Under the pieces are notes generated by a model that was not told where the DNA came from, ran no database searches, and worked only from the letters and a program-made list of their open reading frames with translations. Shown one piece after another: positions 25,428 through 33,762 of a DNA stretch of 64,000 nt. The stretch's first letter is position 1, and each line of letters begins with the position of its first letter. A program made the translations under genes and the position numbers. Source of the stretch: Alkalihalobacillus deserti (lineage in GTDB: Bacteria > Bacillota > Bacilli > Bacillales > Bacillaceae_D); the NCBI RefSeq assembly GCF_020734105.1, contig NZ_JAJAFR010000001.1, forward strand, positions 186,001-250,000, in the 5' to 3' direction.

Positions 25428-26240
25428 ATGACGAAAAAATGGTGGAAGTTAGGTATGTCTGCAGTTTTATCAGTAGCTTTGTTAGCAGGGTGTGGAACAG
25501 GCGAGGACGATGCAGCAACTGGTGAAGAACCTGTAGAGTCAGATGCTCCAGAAACAGAAAAAACAACTACGCTTGTGATGGGGACTTCGGCAGATTATCC
25601 TCCGTACGAATCGATTGACCTTGCAACGCAGGAAATTATTGGTTTTGATGTTGATATTGCCAAGTATATTACAGAAGAGTTAGGTTATGAATTGCAAATT
25701 GAAGATATGGATTTCAATGCGTTAATTCCAGCAATGGAAGCAGGTCGAGTTGACTTTGTATTAGCTGGGATGACACCTACAGAAGAGCGTAAAGAAAATG
25801 TTGATTTCTCTGATATTTATTATGAAGCAACAAATTTAATTGTTTCAGGAGAAGATGCTAACCTTTCAACCCTTGAAGACTTAGAGGGTTTAAAAGTAGG
25901 TGTACAATTAGGCTCTATTCAAGAAGAAGAAGCTGACGCACTTGCAGAAGAGTACGGTTTTGAAGTTGTTAAATTAAATCGAATCCCTGAAATCATGCAA
26001 GAGTTATTAGCTGGACGTATTGACGCAATCTTAATGGAAGACACAGTGGCAGAAGGTCACTTAGAAGCACAACCACAGTTAGTAAGTTTTGTAGTTCCAT
26101 CTGAAGGTGAGTTGGGGTATGCGATCGCTTTTCCTAAAGGGAGTGATCTTGTCGAACCATTCAATGAGAAGTTGAATGAGTTAATTTCGAGTGGTAAAAT
26201 GGACGAGTTAATATTAAACTGGTTTGACGCTGAAGAATAA
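25428..26240 (+). CDS. artP: Amino acid ABC transporter substrate-binding lipoprotein (ArtP-like)
   Basis: A 270-residue solute-binding protein of family 3 with lipobox LLAGC, an acidic T/E-rich linker (residues 24-46) and the type-II periplasmic fold. Signature segments are SADYPPYESIDLATQEIIGFD followed by VDIAKYI, and GMTPTEERKENVDFSD. It binds a polar amino acid outside the membrane and hands it to ArtQ-ArtR. By gene order (artP-artQ-artR followed by yqjA), it is the ortholog of the B. subtilis arginine system YqiXYZ. The ligand is inferred from that synteny and was not seen in the sequence. Confidence 0.88.
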   Translation: MTKKWWKLGMSAVLSVALLAGCGTGEDDAATGEEPVESDAPETEKTTTLVMGTSADYPPYESIDLATQEIIGFDVDIAKYITEELGYELQIEDMDFNALIPAMEAGRVDFVLAGMTPTEERKENVDFSDIYYEATNLIVSGEDANLSTLEDLEGLKVGVQLGSIQEEEADALAEEYGFEVVKLNRIPEIMQELLAGRIDAILMEDTVAEGHLEAQPQLVSFVVPSEGELGYAIAFPKGSDLVEPFNEKLNELISSGKMDELILNWFDAEE

Positions 26241-26253
26241 GAAATTTTTAGAC

Positions 26254-26287
26254 GCACCCGCGCGCATGATTATGTCGCGGGATGTGC
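26254..26287 (+). promoter_or_regulatory. Hairpin between artP and artQ
   Basis: GCAC-CCGCG pairs with CGCGG-G-AT-GTGC around a 13-base loop. There is no T run. Such hairpins after the binding-protein gene often protect its mRNA, giving more binding protein than permease. Confidence 0.5.
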
Positions 26288-26326
26288 TGTGTTTTAGAAG
26301 ATACAAACAGGAAGGATAAGTTAGGC

Positions 26327-26983
26327 ATGAATTTGGATTTTAGCCAAATCGTGCCCCATATCCCTTTTTTATTACAAGGGATCGGGGTCACGTTACAATT
26401 CGTATCTGCAGCATTAGTTTTAGGGCTCGTTTTAGGAGTCATTTTATCTATTTTTAAAATTGGTAGGTTTCGTGTACTTCGTTGGTTTGCAGATGCTTAT
26501 ACATCTGTTTTTCGAGGGACACCTCTGATTTTGCAATTGTCGATTATCTACTTTGGTGTTCCTCAATTTGGATTTGAGATCTCTGCATATATAGCAGGGG
26601 TTCTTGCTTTTGGTTTAAACTCTGCAGCTTATGTTTCTGAAATCATCCGTGCCGGAATTCAAGCCGTTGATAAAGGCCAGAAGGAAGCAGCAGCGGCTCT
26701 TGGAATTCCGTATCGTCCAACGATGTTACGGATTATTTTACCACAAGCATTCCGTAACATTTTGCCTGCTCTTTTCAATGAATTTATCAACTTGACGAAA
26801 GAATCTGCTATTGTCTCGATTATTGGTGTAATGGATTTAATGCGTCGTGCTCAGGTGCTTAATGCGCAAATATACAGATACTTTGAGGCCCTTCTTTTCG
26901 TTGGATTGATCTACTATTTGCTAGTAATGGTGTTGACGATCATTGGTCGTCTCATTGAAAGGAGGTTACAGCGCAGTGATTAA
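26327..26983 (+). CDS. artQ: Amino acid ABC transporter permease (ArtQ-like)
   Basis: A 218-residue His/Glu/Gln/Arg/opine-type permease with about five membrane segments. The N-terminus is [19 protein letters not shown], and the EAA loop reads [21 protein letters not shown], the docking site for the ATPase. I start at ATG 26327 because the frame from 26282 would add a polar leader absent from the family. The stop overlaps the artR start by 8 bases. Confidence 0.9.
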   Translation: MNLDFSQIVPHIPFLLQGIGVTLQFVSAALVLGLVLGVILSIFKIGRFRVLRWFADAYTSVFRGTPLILQLSIIYFGVPQFGFEISAYIAGVLAFGLNSAAYVSEIIRAGIQAVDKGQKEAAAALGIPYRPTMLRIILPQAFRNILPALFNEFINLTKESAIVSIIGVMDLMRRAQVLNAQIYRYFEALLFVGLIYYLLVMVLTIIGRLIERRLQRSD

Positions 26984-27698
26984 GGTAGATGATTTGTATA
27001 AATCGTTTGGGAAGGTAGAAGTGTTAAAAGGAATTTCTACTGAAATAAAAAAGGGTGACGTTGTAGCCATCATTGGACCTTCTGGGTCAGGTAAATCAAC
27101 GTTACTAAGATGTATGAATCTACTTGAGAAACCAACTTCAGGTAAAATTTGGGTCGATCAAGAAGAATTGACAAGTTCAAAAACAAATGTACTTCGTGCC
27201 AGGCAGCAAATTGGAATGGTGTTCCAACACTTTCATCTTTTTCCCCACATGACCGTTTTGGGCAATTTAACATATGCTCCGATGACTGTAAAAGGACTTT
27301 CCAAGAAAGAGGCTACTGAGAAAGCAGAAATTCTTCTTAAAAAAGTAGGATTACTCGAGAAGCGCGATGAGTATCCAAGCCGTCTCTCGGGAGGACAAAA
27401 ACAACGTGTTGCGATAGCAAGAGCACTTGCGATGGAACCAGAAGTGATGTTGTTTGATGAACCCACTTCAGCACTTGATCCTGAGATGGTAAAAGAAGTG
27501 CTCGAAGTGATGAAAAATCTTGCTACGTCCGGGATGACAATGGCTATTGTTACTCATGAAATGGGGTTTGCTCGTGAGGTAGCTGACAGAGTGCTATTTT
27601 TGGATCAAGGTATTTTAATGGAAGATGCTCCACCTAATGAATTTTTCAATGCTCCACGTTCAGACCGAGCTAGGGATTTTTTAGAGAAGGTATTATAA
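26976..27698 (+). CDS. artR: Amino acid ABC transporter ATPase (ArtR-like)
   Basis: A 240-residue ATPase with Walker [11 protein letters not shown]-loop region [18 protein letters not shown], signature [16 protein letters not shown], Walker [15 protein letters not shown] and switch histidine THEMGFA. The start is GTG 26976, behind AAAGGAGG, inside the end of artQ; the longer frame from 26943 overlaps the artQ coding sequence without a site. It powers the ArtP-ArtQ importer. Confidence 0.92.
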   Translation: MIKVDDLYKSFGKVEVLKGISTEIKKGDVVAIIGPSGSGKSTLLRCMNLLEKPTSGKIWVDQEELTSSKTNVLRARQQIGMVFQHFHLFPHMTVLGNLTYAPMTVKGLSKKEATEKAEILLKKVGLLEKRDEYPSRLSGGQKQRVAIARALAMEPEVMLFDEPTSALDPEMVKEVLEVMKNLATSGMTMAIVTHEMGFAREVADRVLFLDQGILMEDAPPNEFFNAPRSDRARDFLEKVL

Positions 27699-27705
27699 CG
27701 CATGT

Positions 27706-27739
27706 AGACTTACAGGGAAAAACTGTAGGTCTTTTTATA
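27706..27739 (+). terminator. Intrinsic terminator of artPQR
   Basis: GAC-TTACAG pairs with CTGTA-GGTC around an A-rich loop and is followed by TTTTTAT. Confidence 0.7.
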
Positions 27740-27864
27740 TAGTCGTAAACTTGCTTTGTTGACGGCATCTAAGGAGTACGCTAATTTGTTTTCTTGAAGG
27801 TGAATCAATAAGTGACATATTGTGCTAAACTAAAGAAAAATCATCCATATATTAGGGGGGACAA

Positions 27865-28833
27865 ATGCCTTTTAAAATAGGTTATCGTACGTTGAAAACA
27901 GCTGTTGGTGCTGGGTTAGCTGTTGCTATTGCTCAAGCAATGCATCTTGATTTCTATGGATCAGCTGCTATTATAACAGTTCTTTGTATTTCTGTTACAA
28001 GAAGAGATTCAATTAAAGTATCTTGGGCTCGGCTGGTGGCCTGTGTCATTGGGATGGCTATTAGTGGATTTTTATTTAAGTGGATCGGTTATCACCCATG
28101 GACATTAGCATTGATCATTATCGTATTTATTCCCATAGTTGTTAAGTTAAAGATGAATGCGGGAATTGCAACTAGCTCTGTTATTATTCTTCATCTTTAC
28201 ACGGTAGGAGGAATCTCAACGGCTCTAATAATCAATGAACTCTTACTAGTTGTCATAGGGATTGGTGTAGCTCTTTTAATGAATCTCTATATGCCTAACA
28301 ATGATTTAGCCCTAAGGAATTATCATAAAGAAATAGAAGAACATTTTAAAACCATTTTACATGAGTTATCTGTTTATTTGAGATATGGGGAAAGTAGTTG
28401 GGATGGGAAAGAAATTCCGGAAACGGTTGATCTATTACAAAAAGGCAAGAATCTTGCGATGCGGAATATTCAAAATCAAATTCTTCGTTATGAGGATCAG
28501 TATTACTATTATTTCAAGATGCGTGAAAAACAATTTGAAATATTAGAGCGGCTGATGCCTCATGTCTCAAAAATCACTAGTACGTTTGAACAAAATGAGA
28601 CGGTGGCTGACTTTTTAGATCAGTTAAGCAAATCAGTAAGTCCTGCCAATCGAGTCCCCTATTTTCTAGATCGAATAATCAGTATGAAGAAAGGATTTGA
28701 AGAAATGCCTTTACCGACTTCAAGGGAAGAATTTGAAGTGCGTTCATCCTTATTATATATCATGCATGAGCTAGAGGAATACTTACATATTAAGGATCGA
28801 TTGTGGAATCACGCGGATAAAAAGAAATTATAG
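27865..28833 (+). CDS. yqjA: YqjA family membrane protein (DUF939, aromatic acid exporter-like)
   Basis: A 322-residue protein. About six membrane segments lie in residues 10-150 (GYRTLKTAVGAGLAVAIAQA, and VTRRDSIKVSWARLVACVIG among loops), and the last 170 residues are a charged cytoplasmic helical domain. This is the FUSC/ArAE-related DUF939 layout, and the length equals that of YqjA of B. subtilis, next to the same transporter genes. Export of aromatic acids is suggested for relatives only. The ATG follows TTAGGGGGGAC. Confidence 0.85.
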   Translation: MPFKIGYRTLKTAVGAGLAVAIAQAMHLDFYGSAAIITVLCISVTRRDSIKVSWARLVACVIGMAISGFLFKWIGYHPWTLALIIIVFIPIVVKLKMNAGIATSSVIILHLYTVGGISTALIINELLLVVIGIGVALLMNLYMPNNDLALRNYHKEIEEHFKTILHELSVYLRYGESSWDGKEIPETVDLLQKGKNLAMRNIQNQILRYEDQYYYYFKMREKQFEILERLMPHVSKITSTFEQNETVADFLDQLSKSVSPANRVPYFLDRIISMKKGFEEMPLPTSREEFEVRSSLLYIMHELEEYLHIKDRLWNHADKKKL

Positions 28834-28870
28834 GGAGAAACTAACAAAAACAGTTGAGGGAGGTTATCGT

Positions 28871-29383
28871 ATGCAACTCTCACTTCTAACTTTGTTAACA
28901 CTTTTGGTCATTTCTCCTATTTGGCCTCTTGGCGAAAATCCAACGGTTGGAGATCCTTTTCTCATAGTCAATGTTGCCACCAATGAGCTTGCGTATATCA
29001 ATGACGGCGAAATTCAAGAAGTCTATAAGGTTGCAACGGGGAAAGCGGGCGACGAAACGCCTACTGGTACCTTTTCAATTATTGTCAAAGCAAAAGATCC
29101 ATATTACCGGAAAAAAGATATTGTAGGTGGGGATCCAAACAACCCATTAGGCTCAAGGTGGATTGGCTTTAATGCGAATGACACAGACGGTCGGACATTC
29201 GGTATTCATGGCACCAACCGTCCTAATTCAATTGGTTATTCAGTTACAGCAGGATGTATTAGATTGCCTAATCAAATTGTAGAGAAGTTATTTGAAGAGA
29301 TACCTCTTGGAACAAAAATTTATATAACAGATAAAGATGAAACATTTATTGAAATGGCCAGGTCGAACGGCGCCATAGAATAG
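28871..29383 (+). CDS. yqjB: L,D-transpeptidase (YkuD domain), YqjB-like
   Basis: A 170-residue secreted enzyme with a signal peptide (residues 1-19, LLTLLTLLVISPIWPLG). The YkuD domain carries the catalytic signature HGTNRPNSIGYSVTAGCIRL (His near residue 115, Cys near 130). The enzyme would make 3-3 crosslinks in peptidoglycan or modify spore cortex. It lacks the LysM domain of YkuD and corresponds by position to yqjB, after yqjA. The ATG follows GAGGGAGGTTATCGT and is 37 bases after yqjA, so the two genes are probably co-transcribed. Confidence 0.88.
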   Translation: MQLSLLTLLTLLVISPIWPLGENPTVGDPFLIVNVATNELAYINDGEIQEVYKVATGKAGDETPTGTFSIIVKAKDPYYRKKDIVGGDPNNPLGSRWIGFNANDTDGRTFGIHGTNRPNSIGYSVTAGCIRLPNQIVEKLFEEIPLGTKIYITDKDETFIEMARSNGAIE

Positions 29384-29418
29384 TTAAACCCCTGGTACAA
29401 CCTGTACCAGGGGTTTAA
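29384..29418 (+). terminator. Hairpin terminator of yqjAB
   Basis: TTAAACCCCTGGTAC pairs with GTACCAGGGGTTTAA, a perfect 15-base stem with a 5-base loop. No T run follows. Confidence 0.7.
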
Positions 29419-29439
29419 TATAAGTTACCGTTAGTTTCT

Positions 29440-29529
29440 TTAGAAGAAAGATACGCCCATTAAAAGGGTGCCAAGAACCATTGTTATAATCATAAGATAA
29501 ATGATAGCTTTTTGAAATTTACGTGGCAT
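29440..29529 (-). CDS. Prli42-like stressosome-anchoring microprotein
   Basis: A 29-residue ORF, MPRKFQKAIIYLMIITMVLG followed by TLLMGVSFF, behind AGGAGGGTTTTCTT. It has a short basic start and one membrane segment. This is the pattern of Prli42, the membrane microprotein that tethers the stressosome in Listeria and is conserved in Bacillaceae. Its place between yqjB and yqjC also fits my memory of other bacilli. Small size limits certainty, but the strong ribosome binding site and amphipathic layout support expression. Confidence 0.65.
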   Translation of the reverse strand: MPRKFQKAIIYLMIITMVLGTLLMGVSFF

Positions 29530-29680
29530 AAGAAAACCCTCCTCTACAATACCTCACTCTATTTTACTTTGTTATTTCCTTTTGGACAAGAGGAAACTAG
29601 AAATACCATATAAAAGCAGGATTTAAAGGAATGATCGAGAACATAGTAGTAAACGCTTATGAAAGAGTGGGGAATGGCAG

Positions 29681-30088
29681 ATGAACAAGCCAAAGAAAAT
29701 CGATCATATTGGAATAGCGGTTGCATCAATTGAAGAAACACTACCATTCTATCTTGATGTCTTAAACTTAGATTTACTTGGAGTAGAAGAAGTGAAATCT
29801 CAAGGAGTTAAAGTTGCTTTTTTAAAAATAGGTGAATCAAAAATTGAATTACTTGAGCCATTATCAGATGAGAGTTCTGTAGCTCATTTTATTAAAAAAA
29901 GAGGTGAGGGGATTCATCATATAGCATTAGGAGTAACGAGTATTAAGCAAAAAATTGAAGAGATAAAAGAAAAAGGTTTGCAAATGATCCACGACGAGCC
30001 TGTAAAAGGAGCAGCAGGTGCTAAAGTAGCCTTTCTGCATCCTAAGTCTGCTAAAGGCGTTCTCTATGAATTATGTGAAAAGGAATGA
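29681..30088 (+). CDS. yqjC: Methylmalonyl-CoA epimerase, VOC family
   Basis: A 135-residue vicinal-oxygen-chelate protein. The metal-binding pattern is present: HIGIAV (His, residue 10), IELLEPL (Glu), HHIALGV (His) and VLYELCEK (Glu). The block LGVEEVKSQGVKVAFLKIG matches methylmalonyl-CoA epimerase, which interconverts the R and S forms of methylmalonyl-CoA. The ortholog YqjC of B. subtilis is followed by the carboxylase subunit yqjD; here a palindromic repeat follows instead. The ATG is preceded by GGGGAATGGCAG. Confidence 0.88.
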   Translation: MNKPKKIDHIGIAVASIEETLPFYLDVLNLDLLGVEEVKSQGVKVAFLKIGESKIELLEPLSDESSVAHFIKKRGEGIHHIALGVTSIKQKIEEIKEKGLQMIHDEPVKGAAGAKVAFLHPKSAKGVLYELCEKE

Positions 30089-30097
30089 ATGTGGTGA

Positions 30098-30360
30098 GAC
30101 TTGAGGGCACTGAAAAAGTCCCTTTTAGCAGATTCGAGGAAGCAGCAATGGCTCCACACGTTGCGCGCCTGCTATGAGAAACCCACTCATAGCAGGCTTA
30201 AGACAAAGCAACGGTTCCGCTCATTGCTTAAAGGCCACTGAAAAAGGTAAAAATCGTACCTCTTTCAGTGGCCTAGTGAGACTTGCGCTTTTTAATTTAG
30301 AGCGTTACCATTTAATGGGTTGTTCGACTTGAACAACATCGAATCAATGAGTGAAGCCAT
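30098..30360 (-). repeat. Copy C of the two-hairpin palindromic repeat, minus orientation, partly decayed
   Basis: Read on the minus strand: hairpin 1 (30233-30273) with arms starting GGCCACTGAAAGAGGT, then AAGCAATGAGCGGAACCG, then TTAA and hairpin 2 (30167-30197) with arms GCCTGCTATGAG and CTCATAGCAGGC around TGGGTTT, then GCGC and GAGCCATTG-like sequence. The stem sequences differ from copies A and B but remain complementary. A second remnant on the plus strand at about 30329-30354 joins CGAATCAATGAG to GAAGCCATT. Confidence 0.85.
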
Positions 30361-30407
30361 TATCTGACGTTAAAAATTGCGACTAAAACTTGGAGGGCAA
30401 AATACAT

Positions 30408-31529
30408 ATGATTAATGAACAGCGCTTAGTAGACGAGTTTCTTGAACTAGTTCAAATCGATTCAGAGACCAAACATGAAGATGTGATCGCACCAATTTTA
30501 AAAAAGAAATTTGAAGATTTAGGTGTAAATGTCGTAGAAGACGATGCAGCAAGTAAGACGGAGCATGCTGCTGGGAATTTAATTTGTACACTTGAAGGTA
30601 CGAAAGAAAACGTAGATACCATTTATTTCACATCACATATGGATACAGTTGTGCCAGGTGTTGGTGTAAAACCTTCTATTCAAGATGGCTATGTGGTAAC
30701 AGATGGAACAACCATTCTTGGGGCAGATGATAAAGCTGGAATTGCAGCGATGTATGAAGCGATCCGGGTTTTGAAAGAGCAAAATGTTGAACATGGTACG
30801 ATTCAGTTCATCATTACAGTGGGAGAAGAATCCGGCTTAGTCGGAGCAAAAGTGGTTGATCCTACTCTTCTAAAAGCGAAATATGGATTTGCTTTAGATA
30901 GTGATGGACCCGTTGGAAACATTATTGTCGCAGCGCCAACACAAGCTAAAATAAAAGCAACTGTTCTCGGCAAAACAGCTCATGCAGGTGTAGCACCTGA
31001 GAAAGGAATCTCGGCTATTACAGTTGCGGCAAAAGCGATCTCTAAAATGCCATTAGGTCGAATTGATGAGGAAACAACAGCGAACATTGGACGTTTTGAA
31101 GGTGGAACACAAACCAATATTGTTTGTGACCATGTAGCCATATTAGCAGAGGCAAGATCATTAATTGCTGAGAAAATGGACGCCCAAGTTACGAAAATGA
31201 AAGAAGCGTTTGAGTCTACAGCTAAGGCAATGGGGACAACTGCAGAAGTAGAAGTGGAAATTATGTACCCTGGATTTAAACTGGGAGATGGCGATGAAGT
31301 GGTAGAAGTTGCAAAGCGCGCAATGACGTCTATAGGCCGTAACCCAGAATTGCTGCAAAGTGGTGGAGGGAGTGATGCCAATATTTTTGCAGGACATGGA
31401 GTTCCAACTGTAAATTTAGCAGTAGGCTATGAGGAAATTCATACCAAAAATGAACGGATGCCAATAGCTGAATTGGTTAAACTTTCTTGTGCAGTGGTGG
31501 CTGTCGTAAAAGAAGTAGCAGCAAAATAA
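30408..31529 (+). CDS. yqjE: M20-family peptidase, PepT/YqjE-like
   Basis: A 373-residue metal-dependent peptidase. Conserved M20 blocks: FTSHMDTVVPG (metal His and catalytic Asp), ILGADDKAGIAA (bridging Asp), VGEESGLVGAK (catalytic Glu-Glu), FALDSDGP and YEEIHTKNERM (metal His). It resembles tripeptidase T-like YqjE of B. subtilis. ATG 30408 follows TTGGAGGGCAAAA; the frame from TTG 30390 overlaps this site. It is cytoplasmic and its peptide preference is unknown. Confidence 0.88.
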   Translation: MINEQRLVDEFLELVQIDSETKHEDVIAPILKKKFEDLGVNVVEDDAASKTEHAAGNLICTLEGTKENVDTIYFTSHMDTVVPGVGVKPSIQDGYVVTDGTTILGADDKAGIAAMYEAIRVLKEQNVEHGTIQFIITVGEESGLVGAKVVDPTLLKAKYGFALDSDGPVGNIIVAAPTQAKIKATVLGKTAHAGVAPEKGISAITVAAKAISKMPLGRIDEETTANIGRFEGGTQTNIVCDHVAILAEARSLIAEKMDAQVTKMKEAFESTAKAMGTTAEVEVEIMYPGFKLGDGDEVVEVAKRAMTSIGRNPELLQSGGGSDANIFAGHGVPTVNLAVGYEEIHTKNERMPIAELVKLSCAVVAVVKEVAAK

Positions 31530-31744
31530 AGATAGTAAAAACGTTGTTCAAGTAAAATCATTTTAATGATGGACAGATAAAAAAGAGTGATTTTAACAGA
31601 GTTTGTTAAGTTATCTTTTTTATTTTAGTTAAATCGATACACGAATGTTCTTCAACGTTTAAATGTCAGCATTCGTAATAATGTAGAATATGAGTGTGTT
31701 CTCTTTTAGAAGATTAAGGTTCATGAGAAATTGCGAGAGTGACA

Positions 31745-32016
31745 ATGAACACTCGTTACGATGTTATTTTTGTGGATGAAGGACAAGCTGGGATATTGAC
31801 AGCTTACGAACTATACTAAAAACACCTGAAAATCCACTTCATGTAGACATAAGATTTCACTGGCTGTTTACCAGCATGTTCAATTATAAAGGGTTTGTTG
31901 GTGGGGGGATGACGCGTGTTCCTACGCAAGTTCGTGCTAATGGAGTTCATGTGGCACGCGCCATTGTTCGAAAAGATATAAAAAGTAGGCTGAAAAAGGT
32001 TGATCAACCCTTTTAA
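31745..32016 (+). pseudogene. Decayed gene: FAD-enzyme-like start and separate C-terminal frame
   Basis: ATG 31745 reads MNTRYDVIFVDEGQAGILTA followed by YELY and stop. This looks like the start of an FAD/NAD(P) oxidoreductase (RYDVIIVGxGPAG type) whose glycine motif has been lost. A second open frame at 31810-32016, without a start, reads PENPLHVDIRFHWLF, FNYKGFVGGGMTRVPTQVRA, then NGVHVARAIVRKDIKSR and a stop. The two pieces may be the ends of one gene with a large internal deletion, or two unrelated genes. I cannot name the second family. The rest of 31530-31744 shows no gene. Confidence 0.45.
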
Positions 32017-32041
32017 TGCTGTAAGAGCTGTTATAGGTAGC

Positions 32042-32242
32042 TTAATGAACGACTTCAGTAGGATCAGTTCTACCAAGCTCTAGACATTCTAAAATATGTT
32101 CTTCTGAATCACCAGTGAGCGCTGATATTTCAGCGATCGTAGGTGATTTTTTTTGTTGTTTTACATGGTTATGTTGAAGGAGTATTATGTTTTCGAATAA
32201 AGCGGAGTAGTTTGAATGTACTTTTAGCTTTTTTGTCGTCAT
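32042..32242 (-). CDS. 66-residue protein resembling sigma-70 region 3
   Basis: The frame has a good AAAGGAGTGAGCTCTT site before ATG 32242. Residues 30-57 (KKSPTIAEISALTGDSEEHI and LECLELG) match the helix-turn-helix of sigma-factor region 3 in SigB/SigF/SigG-type factors (pattern SPT-x-x-EIA-x-x-x-x-x-SEE-x-(V/I)-LE-x-x-E-x-G). The promoter-binding regions 2 and 4 are absent. It may be a remnant of a sigma gene or a small protein that binds RNA polymerase or an anti-sigma factor. It is divergent from the polymerase gene at 32356. Confidence 0.5.
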   Translation of the reverse strand: MTTKKLKVHSNYSALFENIILLQHNHVKQQKKSPTIAEISALTGDSEEHILECLELGRTDPTEVVH

Positions 32243-32355
32243 AAGAGCTCACTCCTTTATATAATAACTTTACAAGAATTGGTTTACGATTGCAACTAGA
32301 CCGAGCTTTCATTAGCGAACCTATTTTCTTATAATGATGAAAGAGGGGGTTGGAC

Positions 32356-33540
32356 ATGAACCAGGCACGATTAATCTTTCACCTTGATATGAATAGCTTC
32401 TTTGCATCTGTTGAAATAGCTCATGATCCATCATTAAAAGGGAAACCGGTCGCGATTGCAGGTAATCCTGAAGAAAGAAGGGGAATCATTGTAACAAGTA
32501 GTTACGAAGCAAGAGCAAAAGGGGTTAAAACAACCATGCCTCTTTGGCAAGCTAAGAAACTATGCCCCGGTTTGATTGTTCTTAGGCCAAATGGCGAGCG
32601 CTATCGTGCTGCTTCAAAAGCCTTATTTGAAATTCTTTTTACATACACTCCTCTTGTCCAACAAGTATCGATTGATGAAGGTTATTTGGATCTAACTTCT
32701 TATTTAAAGGAAGTTCACCCAATCAAGCTTGCCCAATCGATTCAAGAAAAAATAGTAACTGAAATTAAACTCCCATGTAGCATTGGGATTGCACCTAATA
32801 AATTCCTAGCAAAAATGGCTAGTGATATGAAAAAGCCTAATGGAATAACCATTCTTAGAAAAAGAGATATTGGAAATATGCTTTGGCCGTTACCCATTCA
32901 TGAGATGCACGGGATCGGTAAAAGAACAGTTGAAAAATGGAAGAAAAATGATATTTTAACGATTGGTGATTTAGCTAAAGCAGATCATGAATGGTTGCTA
33001 AAAAAATTCGGGGACCGGGGAATACAATTGAAGGAAAGAGCAAATGGCCAGGACGATAGGCCGGTTAATCCTCATGCCTATTCTGAGTATAAATCAATAG
33101 GTCATTCCACAACACTGCGTGCAGATACAAAGAGTTTGCCATTAATAAGAGCCACTTTCGACAACTTATCAGAACGTGTACATCAACGGTTACGAAAAAA
33201 AGATATGTTTACAAGAGGAGTACAAATCACTATTCGTTATCATGATTGGAAAATGATAACGAAAAGTCATAAAGTTTACAATCCTATTCACTCGAAAGAA
33301 GAACTTCTGTCTGAGGCTAATCGGTTATTTGATAAAGCCTGGAATGGAGAAGCCATACGCCTGTTAGGAATTAGTACGTATGATTTGCTTGAGAAAAAGT
33401 ACGCATACAAACAGCTTGACCTATTTACGTATAAAGAAGATTTAAAACAAGGTGTATTAGATGAAACGATAATACAGTTACGCGAGCGATTTGGGGATAA
33501 TATTGTTCGTAAAGGTTGGAAGAAACAAGAAGATGAATAG
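32356..33540 (+). CDS. dinB: Y-family DNA polymerase IV (YqjH/PolY1-like)
   Basis: A 394-residue translesion polymerase. Catalytic motifs: FHLDMNSFFASVE (residues 9-21, metal Asp), SYEARAKGVKTTMPLWQAKK (fingers), SIDEGYLDLT (Asp-Glu) and SIGIAPNKFLAKMASDMKKP with the following helix-hairpin-helix MHGIGKRTVEKW. The C-terminal little-finger domain is complete. The gene lies in the same neighbourhood as yqjH of B. subtilis. The start is ATG 32356, behind AAAGAGGGGG; the upstream TTG at 32350 lies within that site's spacing. Confidence 0.92.
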   Translation: MNQARLIFHLDMNSFFASVEIAHDPSLKGKPVAIAGNPEERRGIIVTSSYEARAKGVKTTMPLWQAKKLCPGLIVLRPNGERYRAASKALFEILFTYTPLVQQVSIDEGYLDLTSYLKEVHPIKLAQSIQEKIVTEIKLPCSIGIAPNKFLAKMASDMKKPNGITILRKRDIGNMLWPLPIHEMHGIGKRTVEKWKKNDILTIGDLAKADHEWLLKKFGDRGIQLKERANGQDDRPVNPHAYSEYKSIGHSTTLRADTKSLPLIRATFDNLSERVHQRLRKKDMFTRGVQITIRYHDWKMITKSHKVYNPIHSKEELLSEANRLFDKAWNGEAIRLLGISTYDLLEKKYAYKQLDLFTYKEDLKQGVLDETIIQLRERFGDNIVRKGWKKQEDE

Positions 33541-33543
33541 AGT

Positions 33544-33570
33544 TAACAAATGATTAGTTCCGACCGATAG
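33544..33570 (+). promoter_or_regulatory. Possible sigma-D (flagellar) promoter
   Basis: TAAC at 33544-33547, 15 bases, then ACCGATAG at 33563-33570, close to the sigma-D consensus (TAAA, 15, GCCGATAT). It is 192 bases before the FliK-like gene, a long leader, so it is less certain than the site at 36681. Confidence 0.45.
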
Positions 33571-33762
33571 TAACAATAAGATATCTTCAAATACAGATTG
33601 CAATGGATAAGCTAAGCTAGTGTGCTAGATATGACTTAAAATCCCCTTATATTTAGCTTTTCTGTATGAGATTGTTCTTGTGCTACTAGCAGAGGCTACG
33701 TTCGTTGCTTGAGGTTTTTTTAATCTCCAGTAGATTTGAAAAGAGCGGAGCGTGAACGTTAA

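Noticed and set aside
31530..31744. Possible gene in the stretch after yqjE
   Set aside because: No frame of useful length with a ribosome binding site is present; only AT-rich sequence and weak inverted repeats.
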